This document shows positions 56,639 to 64,000 of a stretch of DNA of 64,000 bases, in pieces. Below the pieces are notes generated by a model. That model did not search any database. It was not told the origin of the DNA and saw nothing but the letters and a program-made list of their open reading frames with translations. The translations under genes were made by a program, and so were the position numbers. Each line of letters starts with the position of its first letter. Position 1 is the stretch's first letter. The stretch is from Ligula intestinalis (taxonomy: Eukaryota; Platyhelminthes; Cestoda; Diphyllobothriidea; Diphyllobothriidae). The DNA lies in contig JAYGXS010000005.1 of NCBI GenBank assembly GCA_036362985.1, forward strand, positions 55,164,996 through 55,228,995, written 5' to 3'.

Positions 56639-57372
56639 CGGAAGGCTGCAAGAAGGTTGACTCATTGATGCTTTTTCTCTGCCCCTCGCAGACGACTTAA
56701 ACCGGGGGAAAAGTTCCCTTTACCTGCCACTGTAGTAATAACTACTGTTATTGTCTGTCGTGTCTGTTATCTTAAACGTACCTTCTCTTTTGTGACTCGT
56801 TCCTGGCCATTCCGCTTGCCTGAACGATTGCAAAGTATGTACTACGCGCTCAATGCGTGCATCGACGATCGCCTACCAACCTCCCCCCTCCCCCCATTCT
56901 AATTAAACATGTTTTTGCCTTTTTCTATTGTCCTCGTTCCCCCCCCTCCCCCCAGCTTCGGTCTCATTCACCTACCGGTTATCAGTCCTTCTCTTTTAAA
57001 TTGTACATATTTCTTAGCGCCCTGATTTCGGCCGCCTGCCTCTATCAACAAATAAATGTTCTCCTTACTCATCTTCTCAACCCGAATGCATGTACGATTG
57101 CTTGTTGATCGCTGCTGCTAAGAAAGCTAACTGTTGCCGCCTTTCGGTGGCCTTCTTTGCTTATGATTATCCACTTCTCGCGTTTGTTTCAGTAGCTGCA
57201 TGTTGTTGTTTTTTTTTCGATTCCTTGTTTTGTGCCTACCGGAAGCATACCTCAAGTAGGGCCGCTGCATTTATCAAAAATATGAGCTTAATTTGTATAG
57301 AGGTGATCCTCCAGACAGAGTATGCCCATGTCGCTTTGTCTTAGGCTGCGCTAGCAATGCAGTAAGGACAGA
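56639..57372. other. CHIP 3' flank, no gene recognised
   Basis: Contains C-rich runs near 56882-56897 and 56940-56955. ATTAAA near 56902 and AATAAA near 57049 could serve CHIP polyadenylation. ORFs here show no family resemblance. Confidence 0.45.
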
Positions 57373-57451
57373 ATGGTTTATAACCTGTCGCAAATCGACC
57401 GTACCCGCAACCCAGACTTGGATAAGCTGACTTTCGAAGCCGGACTTCATG
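57373..57451 (+). CDS. Possible small 5' exon of the RING gene
   Basis: ATG at 57373 opens MVYNLSQIDRTRNPDLDK, then LTFEAGLH, and meets a possible donor (CATG then GTTAGT at 57452). Joined to the acceptor TTTTTTTCAG at 58023, the frame continues as GASVRLNVPTQTS for a further 58 codons and stops at 58202, giving an 85-residue frame out of phase with the RING protein. Its function is not recognised. It may be an upstream ORF, a separate small protein, or chance. The donor is weak. Confidence 0.3.
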
Positions 57452-58041
57452 GTTAGTGTGCATTTAGCGAATTGCCCTCTTCATATTATTAATTCGCACG
57501 AGCTTGTTGACCTATCAATGGCAACTGAATTCCTGTCGAAAGGCGCTCTGCCGATCTGATTTTGTGAAAATTTGTATGATTTCTCGTCAGGATGTGCTCC
57601 TTATGAGCATTGCGGTCGATATCCTTATTTTTATAATGCCTAATACTCCTTCATCCACTGCATGTAGAGCACAATTTTTGTGCGGTCTAGGTTGCATTGC
57701 ACCTATATGGACTGCTTTTACATGGGGTAAAATATTACATCATTAGGTGGAGGTTTTTCAAAGGCTGTGAACTATAGTAATTAATCTCAGACACTGCTAC
57801 ATCATAATTTAACCCTAAGCAGTGTGTGTTATCTTGGCACACCCTGTAACAGTGTTTAATAGATATCTCTCTACGCTATTAAGATACAGTTGCTGACTTT
57901 TGGCGGCTATATTTCTCTTGTCTAATGGGGTGCGTCGTGCTTGCGCAGCCGCTGCCGTGTCACTTATATGCATGAAGCATAATTTATGAACTGTTTGTTG
58001 TCTATATCTATTCTTTTTTTCAGGCGCCAGTGTGCGTTTGA

Positions 58042-59591
58042 ATGTTCCGACGCAGACGTCCGGCGCCAATCGTTCCCCGTCCGCGCTCACCTCTCTGCAG
58101 TCCCACCGCGCTCCGATCAGCCAGCGTTTATCGCTCGCGGAACCACTTATCCCGACCACCAGCTCCTCCTCTGCCTCGTTGTCCTACCTCCGCCCGGTGT
58201 GACCGTCGCCGGCGTCGAATTGATCGGGTCATGAGTACTCCTGAGTCTCCGTCAGCCGCCGCCCAGTTTAGTAGTATCGTGCCTACGGTAGCCCTCTTTC
58301 ACCCGCCCTCCCCACAGTCCCCTTCTTCGCTCTCTTCTTCCGCATCATCCTCCTCCAGTTCTTCCTCCTCCTCGTCCACTGGCAACTCCTCCTCGGACGC
58401 AACTGTCAGTCTCCGCGGTTGGCCTAGTCCCCAGCGGAAGGTTCGGTGTCTGCGCTCCTCCCTCCATTGTTCCTCCTCCGCTTCGTCTATGTCCTCTCAT
58501 CGAGCGCCTGTAACGCGCCATCGCAGCCGGGTGACTTCAGTCGCGTCGGCATCTCGAGAAACCAGTCCACCAACTGCAAATGCTGGCGCTCAATCCACCT
58601 ACTCTGTGTGCCTTGACATCGGACGTGATGGCGGCGCGGGTGTTGGTGGTGGTGGTAGCGGCGTCATTTCCAACGATGCGGTCACTTGGTCCTCCCGTCA
58701 CCAACCGAAACCTACTGTTTCCCGACCGACCAGCCTCTTTCATCTCATCGTCTCGCCAGATGCGGACACTAGTCAGGGCATCGTAACTGTGATGTCTCGG
58801 GAGCGTGCCCGTCGAAGATGCCGTGTCTCACTCACCACAGGACGAAATCAGCCGCAAGCGTCGGTGGTTGGGTCAGCAGATAGTGAACCTTCTCACCCTC
58901 ACCGAGACTATGATGGCGGCGGCAGCAGCAGCGGAAATCGAAGTTCCCGCACCTACTGTACATGTCAACTGAGCTCACGAACGTCACCTCGAGGTGACCC
59001 CTATGTGTCTGTCTCGTCACCCCTGGATCTCTCCACACCACGTCTTGCCAACGCCCTCACTGTTGCCGGTACCAGCCGCGGCAACCCCGATTCTTCTGAA
59101 ATTATCCCAATAGACTTAGAGCGTGACAGGTCGCCAATTTCAAGCAGACGTGGCGGCAGCAGCAGCAGAAGAAAACTACCCCTTCCTACTACCCCTTCTG
59201 AGGTGGAAGACTGTGTGATTTGCCTCAGCCAGCAAGTGAATCGTTCCATCCTTCTGCCCTGCATGCACACCTACTGCTTTCAGTGTATAACCACATGGGT
59301 GCTGGTGAACCCCATCTGTCCGCTGTGTAAAGGGGTGGCTGAACGCATACTCCACTCCATCGTCTCCGACTCCCAGTATGACGAGGTTCTGGTGTCTATG
59401 CTGCGTTCCCAGCAAGACCTCGTGAGAGATCACCATCGGCTGAATGCACGCCTTCACCGTTTCATGCACACAGTGAGCCCCTCGTCCGTGCGCTTTGGTC
59501 GGGAACCCGGTGTCTGGTCTCGCATGCTTTTTACGCGAGCTCTTGATTCAGAGGCCGAAGAGGCATCTGCCTTAATGAGAGAAAGCCCTGG
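58042..59591 (+). CDS. TOPORS-like RING ubiquitin ligase, exon 1
   Basis: Probable nuclear E3 ubiquitin (and perhaps SUMO) ligase of the TOPORS type. It follows an acceptor-like TTTTTTTCAG at 58023. An in-frame TGA directly precedes the ATG at 58042; a second ATG at codon 64 (MSTPESPS) is an equally good start. After a long Ser- and Arg-rich low-complexity region, a C3HC4 RING covers residues 391-429 (CVICL; LLPCMHTYCFQCITTW; CPLC). It is followed by GVAERILHSIVSD and later PSSVRFGREPGVWSRMLF, which match the order in TOPORS. The exon ends with GG before GTGAGT, and the phase fits the exon at 62558. Ser-rich proteins of this kind vary widely outside the RING. Confidence 0.88.
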
Positions 59592-61599
59592 GTGAGTCCT
59601 GTGTTATGGTTCCTAGTCTTTCTTACGTAACGTGAAAGCTATGCCTAGTCGTCACGTCTTAAATATTCGTCTATAGAGGATGGTACCGCTGTCCGAAACT
59701 GAAAGCTGTCGTTATATCGCGGGATTCAACTTCACCAATTCTAACTTGACGATCAATGTTAGGGAGGACATATAAGGGGAGAAGATTGAGCAGGGAACTA
59801 TAGAGGGGTGCTTGGAAGGCCGACGTGTACAATAGCCGCTTACTTACAAATTTTAAGTAGGGGTGAATTTCCACAGTCTTGCAATTATTTGCGCGCCCGC
59901 CGTTGGTCCAGTAGGGAGTTGTGATGATACTGAACTGTAGAGGCGTCCTCGGAAGTCCAACATGTATAATAACCGCTTAAGTCAGCTTATTAGGCAAACT
60001 GACTTTTCAAATTAACCATGGGAATAACAGCTTACTTAAAAATTTTAATTAGGGTCAATTTTCACAACCTTTTAATTTTTCGCTCACCCGCCCTTAATCC
60101 AGTTGGGGTTGGTCATGCTATTAAAGGATGCTCCTCAATGACCTCGCCCAAGGTCAGCGAACACCCCTAACTTTCTTAATTTACATGATTATTGTGCTCT
60201 GATTTATCCCCCATTCTGCCTTTCTTAAACTAGGTGCCCGTATGGGAGTGAAGCGCACTTCTCGCGCACTGTGGGGTCTCCACGATAGTTCCTAAACGAA
60301 GCTTTAATAGTTTATTTATCCCGCTCCTCCAAACCTCCCACAGTTTGGATATTAATCTTATCAGATACTTCTCCTGGCAGAGTTTTTGACCACTTTGCAT
60401 GAGCAGTTGAACAGGCTGTCACGAAATTCTGATCCCTTCCGAACTTTGCCTTTTTTATGCTGAAATATTTTAAAACAGTCAGTGCTTTGACGCCATGTAA
60501 TTTCGTGACCCCTTATTCAACTTCACACGGTCATTGCCTATTAATAATATCAATCAATTAAATTAAAGGCAAAACGGACTTGTAGGCCCCTCCTTATATC
60601 TATTCCCTCCACCCAACTGCCTAACGTCTTTTTTTGGTCGAACATTTGATAACGGCGGAAGTGATCAAAAAAATATTAAATTAAATAAGATTATATTTGT
60701 TTCAGTATACTAAATAGAATAAGATTTCATCGAAATAAACTCATGTTGCGCTGGATACGGATGCCAATTGAGGGAAATTCGACCTATTGGAGGAATTTAA
60801 CGAAAAGTCGAGTTACTAAAAATGTAAAATTAGGTTATCTTTATACGTCAACGGCATAAAAAGACATCTTAAGTCAGTCCTGCCAATTGAAATTTAAAAT
60901 TCAATTAAAATTAATTAATCAGCAATAATTGTTTGCAGTTGAGTAAGATGTCGCGAAATTATGTGACGTCAATAAATGCTGCTAGTGTCGTGATCATGGC
61001 CTTGTTCAAATTTCTTCCGGTAAAACAATATTTCATTTATTGTTGTGTCTGTTGCCGTTCTAAATTACGCATTTGCAGAAACTGGACCATATAAAGTATC
61101 TTACCGTATGCTCAATATTTACAATGGCTACTTAATTGGTGGTCTTTTCGCGGTAATTCATTGCATATTTAAATATGCCTTGAAATTGCGCATGGCGTAA
61201 AACAAAGGATTGATCGTAGGTGTTATTAATTTCATGTTAGATAACGCAAATTTACAGTCAAATTTCAACACAGAAGAATCTTCTGTTTTTCCTAAAAATT
61301 CCGTTGTATCCACATCTTGCTTCACCTAATTAACGCGGCCTGAAAAACCAGTGTCCTAGTAAACTCCGGTTTTTTGGTAGAATTTTATTGTTTAGCTTAA
61401 TTTACTCACAAATGTGAAGATGTAGTCTAGACTAGTCTCTAACGTGGGTAAAGTTATACATGTATTCGTAAATTAAATCAGTTCGAAATAAATCCTACAG
61501 AAGACAGAGACCCTTTGAGCGCATTATTCAAACAAATGCATAACTTTTCATGCGTCTCGAACTGGTCAGTTGGGTCTCGTTCACTATATTTCACGGAAT
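59592..61599 (+). other. TOPORS-like intron, no feature recognised
   Basis: AT-rich. No ORF with family resemblance and no clear repeat end was seen in this part of the 2.97-kb intron (59592-62557). Blocks around 59690-59880 and 59930-60110 share pieces (GGAAG, CGAC/CAAC, ATAAYCGCTTA, AATTTTAAGTAGGG-like) and look like a diverged direct repeat. Confidence 0.45.
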
Positions 61600-61795
61600 A
61601 CCTCACCAACATAGCATGGCCGACATAGCAGAAATACATTTGAGAGCTAGATAAAGGAGGTGCGAACACCGGAGCAGGAGTTTTATCGTCCTGACGTTTC
61701 GGATTCCGTCGGGAATCCTTAATCATCGGTAATGGTACGATAGTCTGAATCATGCGCAGATAGTAGTCACGCATAAGGAGAAAGGTGGCCGTTTC
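61600..61795 (-). mobile_element. Penelope-like element 3' end (family 2-type)
   Basis: Only the end with the class 2 hammerhead-like motif and its flanks was recognised; no coding part is left. It abuts the solo-LTR-like unit at 61796. Confidence 0.5.
61692..61729 (-). ncRNA. Hammerhead-ribozyme-like motif, class 2
   Basis: Minus strand CCGAUGA (U4 changed to C), then a perfect 7-bp stem II (GGAUUCC with GGAAUCC), GAAA, loop CG, UC and A. The distance from core to stem is longer than in the other copies. Confidence 0.55.
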
Positions 61796-62146
61796 TGTTT
61801 TAACCTAGTGTGTTCCTGTGTCAACACCGGTTATGTTCCCCCAGTGTGTGTTAGCAAGATAAGACAGGATAGGATAACTGATGCTACTTTACTGTTACTT
61901 GTACAAGTACATCAACGCTGTTCCGTGTGTCCAGTAGTCTCGTTTGGTCGTCGCGTGTCCAGCAGCAGTCTTCTGTCGTCGGTCTCGTCTAGGCAGCGTG
62001 TCCACAACAGAGTCCCCGCTCTGCTGGCAGCCTCGCTATTTAAGGGGCAGTCGTCGTTGCTCCCCATTGGCTCTCCCAGTGCGTCGTTGTGTCTGCGTCG
62101 GACTGACCTGGTACTGTCTGACTTCTGGGTGGCGTTCACTCTAACA
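61796..62146 (-). mobile_element. Solo-LTR-like unit
   Basis: Read on the minus strand it starts TGTTAGAGTGAACGCCACCC and ends CACTAGGTTAAAACA, matching 55394-55851. Shared blocks include CAATGGGGAGCAACGACGAC-like and CCCTTAAATAGCGAGGCTGC sequence; the latter has a TTAAATA box and a promoter-like look. Flanks GTTTC and CTTTC resemble a 5-bp duplication with one mismatch. It lies in the intron of the TOPORS-like gene. The two ORFs over 100 codons here are not credible genes. Confidence 0.65.
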
Positions 62147-62557
62147 CTTTCCTTAGGAAACTGATTACTTAAGGCTGCCCCCAAATAACATTGGTGCCAA
62201 GATGTCACTGCGGCAGGCATTTTGTAGCGTTTTAAACCGACCCACTTGCGGTTCCAACTCCGCCACTAGCTTTTTTCTTACCTTTCAGAATTTTTTCTGC
62301 TTTTTACTTGCTTGATTTAGAGCCCTTATTTTCTCACCTCCCGATTTAAGTGTTCCATAGAACTAGACTTTTATACTACTGCTACGGCAGGTATTGACTT
62401 TTGCGAACCTTAGTTTTCTCTGAGTTGCACTTTATTCGTCTCCAGAAGTGCCAAAAAGGGAACCTCGATGAAATAAGGTTTTTCATACATTTACTACCTT
62501 CAGAGTGTTTTTGCGTCTGCTCTGAGTGCGTTTTGTTTTTCTACGCCTGCCAAACAG

Positions 62558-62720
62558 ACTGACCTCCATCGTCGACCAGCACCATTTGATGTTAGCATCA
62601 CTCGTCGCTCACGCCCTGCCTGAGGGAGCTCCGGCCTATCTGGAGTCGGACCTCGTGCGCCAGCTGGTCTACTTACAGAACCTCTACTCTGTTATACTCA
62701 GTGGCGACTTACAGCCGTGA
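62558..62720 (+). CDS. TOPORS-like RING ubiquitin ligase, exon 2
   Basis: The acceptor is CCTGCCAAACAG before 62558. The first base completes the Gly codon of exon 1, then LTSIVDQHHLMLASLVAHAL, PEGAPAYLESDLVRQLVYLQ and NLYSVILSGDLQP follow. This matches the helical block after the RING in TOPORS (VNIVQHII; YDLESQAFVSDLRPFL; HEF). TGA at 62718 would give about 570 residues in all. However, GTGAGT starts at 62717, a strong donor, so the reading may instead continue into exons beyond the window, and TOPORS proteins are usually longer. Confidence 0.82.
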
Positions 62721-63026
62721 GTATCTGTTGATAAACTCTTTTATCTCCCCCCCCATTTATATGCCTTATTTCGAATTAATGTGCAAATATGCTGTCTGCC
62801 ATTCTGGATGCCTCCAAGGGAAATCCGTCAAGAATCTAACCCCACCCCCTTGTCATACACCGGTTTATTTATTTGGGCAACAGTAGTTTCAGTAGTACAC
62901 CTCATATACCCCTAGTCCCAGCATTTTGTCACAGTGACTCGGTAGTTATCGAGATTTTTTGGGTGAGGAATTAGGATAGGAAGTGGAATATACTTAAATA
63001 ACTGCAATATGCATTTTATTTTTTTG

Positions 63027-63899
63027 TCACGAATTGAGGCAAATGTTCGCATCACAGGTACGTGTGTAAATAGAAAAGTAGAAGGCGTGGCGATCACCGG
63101 AACCATGCTTTTTACTTGTCTAAGCGTTCGGGCTCCTTCTAGAGTCCTTCGTCAGAGATTAAAGGGCACATGAGGCCCGACATCTCCGCGACCAGTTTAT
63201 GCGGAATAGCTATCCGAAGGCTTTCATAAGCCGATGCCTTCGTGCTCGCCTTTCGAGGACCCGACCAGGGCCAACTCGTACGATATGGCTTGCGCTGCCA
63301 TGCATCAGGGATGCATCCGAAGCGACCGAGCGTCGGAATTGCACACCGTCGCAAGGCCACCATGCGCAGCCGAATTATGCGAATCAATGACCGTTTCCAT
63401 CTCAGTGAGCAGTCAGGCGTCCTGTATTGCATACCATGTCAAAATTGTCCCCGAAATTACACAGGACAGACAGGGTGTATGCTCGGTTCGCGCATACGCG
63501 AACATAAGCGAGCGGTACAACGGGGTGACGAATCATCGCAAGTGGCCGCCCATACCTACGAGGCCGGTCGCGAGTTTAATTTCACAGCTGCGTGGGTAAT
63601 CGCACACGCTGCCAACAAAGCAGGCCGTGAATTGATTGAAGCCTGGGCCTCGGATGAGAACTCGATCAGTCGATCTATCGATCTGGTGCCGGCGTACATC
63701 GCGCAACGCAGGCGTCTCCGAAATGATGGCACTATCGGTTGGCTGTTCTCCCCCCCTTTCCCCCTCATAACGGTTGATTGGCCCCTGCGTCCTATAACTG
63801 TTACTTGGCCTTCGTGTACGCCTTTTAGCTCTAACGGAGGACTCTAGACAGCTTAGACAAGTAAAAAGTATGATTCCGGTGATCGCCTCGCCTTCTGCT
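63027..63899 (+). mobile_element. Penelope-like element (family 1), 5'-inverted copy
   Basis: The first 150 bases (63027 to about 63178) are an inverted copy of the element's 3' end, with a hammerhead-like motif on the minus strand. Then the plus strand runs from the linker (RNSYPKAFISRCLRARL) through GIY-YIG, open at 63242-63847: GIAHRRKATMRSRIMRIND, GVLYCIPCQNCPRNYTGQTG, SRIREHKRAVQRGD, HTYEAGREFNFTAAWVIAHA, GRELIEAWASDENSISRSID. It ends in a damaged 3' end near 63899. This is the best preserved family 1 endonuclease domain here; the RT domain is absent. Confidence 0.85.
63121..63155 (-). ncRNA. Hammerhead-ribozyme-like motif, class 1
   Basis: Minus strand CUGACGA, one A, stem II arms GGACUCU and GGAGCCC, then GAAC, then GCUUA. 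The last A of GAAA is C, which would break its pair with U. Part of the inverted 5' end of the PLE. The matching plus-strand copy at 63831-63855 has lost the second arm of stem II and the GAAA core. Confidence 0.5.
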
Positions 63900-64000
63900 A
63901 TTTTTTGTATTTAAAAATGTTGTTGATTTACTTCTGTAGATCTTCCTAATCTGTATTATCGTTTAACGTACTACGGGAAACCCGATTATCCAACTGCAGC

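Larger units (their letters stand above)
62877..64000. mobile_element. MITE-like element M1, copy 3, split by a PLE and cut by the window end
   Basis: The left end reads GGCAACAGTAGTTTCAGTAG, CACCTCATATACCCCTAGTC, as in copies 1 and 2. M1 sequence stops near 63026 in an AT-rich run and resumes at about 63900 (TTTTTTGTATTTAAAAATGT, TATCGTTTAACGTACTACGG). The gap is a PLE; a run of A, six or seven T and G is found on both sides. Confidence 0.75.

Noticed and set aside
61808..62164. 118-codon ORF between the TOPORS-like exons as an extra exon
   Set aside because: It lies in the solo-LTR-like unit that also occurs at 55394-55851, and its reading frame is not shared.

Overview
The window looks like nuclear DNA of a flatworm (Platyhelminthes), most likely a repeat-rich tapeworm of the diphyllobothriid kind. 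This rests on intron-split animal genes, several families of Penelope-like elements (PLEs), a CR1-type LINE and tRNA-derived SINEs. The phylum is a fair inference; the order is a guess. Nothing bacterial, viral or CRISPR-like was seen.

Three host genes were found, all on the plus strand. (1) A Frizzled Wnt receptor with an uninterrupted coding region, 10768-13215 (815 residues). (2) A CHIP/STUB1 co-chaperone ubiquitin ligase whose last four exons are at 42334-42530, 45595-45829, 54046-54426 and 56378-56638; splice phases agree and give 357 residues, but the first exon was not found. (3) A TOPORS-like RING ubiquitin ligase, 58042-59591 joined to 62558-62720, possibly preceded by a small exon at 57373-57451. 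The two ligase genes are about 1.4 kb apart.

Most of the rest is mobile DNA. Three PLE families are present. Family 1 has GIY-YIG fragments at 3869-5201, 6390-6895, 24960-25260, 31130-32030, 50990-51590 and 63027-63899. Family 2 has a nearly whole but broken copy at 6896-9905 and fragments at 32560-32960, 35470-35720, 42990-44030, 53100-53350 and 61600-61795. Family 3 has one complete insertion with an 846-codon ORF at 46069-49195, inside CHIP intron 3. A decayed CR1 LINE fills about 20150-24590. Other pieces include a Helitron Rep fragment (33221-34075), a LINE C-terminal fragment (36111-36450), two solo-LTR-like units (55306-55851 and 61796-62146), MITE-like units (18039-18593, 27702-28292, 44602-44892), a long palindromic repeat (15915-16899, second copy 30480-31125), a 144-bp foldback (29184-29327), several SINEs, and an unclassified repeat that occurs five times in the first 6.2 kb.

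The most striking signal is a set of about eleven hammerhead-ribozyme-like motifs at the ends of PLE families 1 and 2. They share the CUGANGA and GAAA cores, a very short third stem and a stem II that varies in sequence but stays paired. One lies inside the last codons of a PLE ORF. Other points worth a second look are nested insertions with readable target-site duplications, PLE copies with inverted 5' ends, and an intact PLE ORF that has lost part of its reverse-transcriptase catalytic motif.
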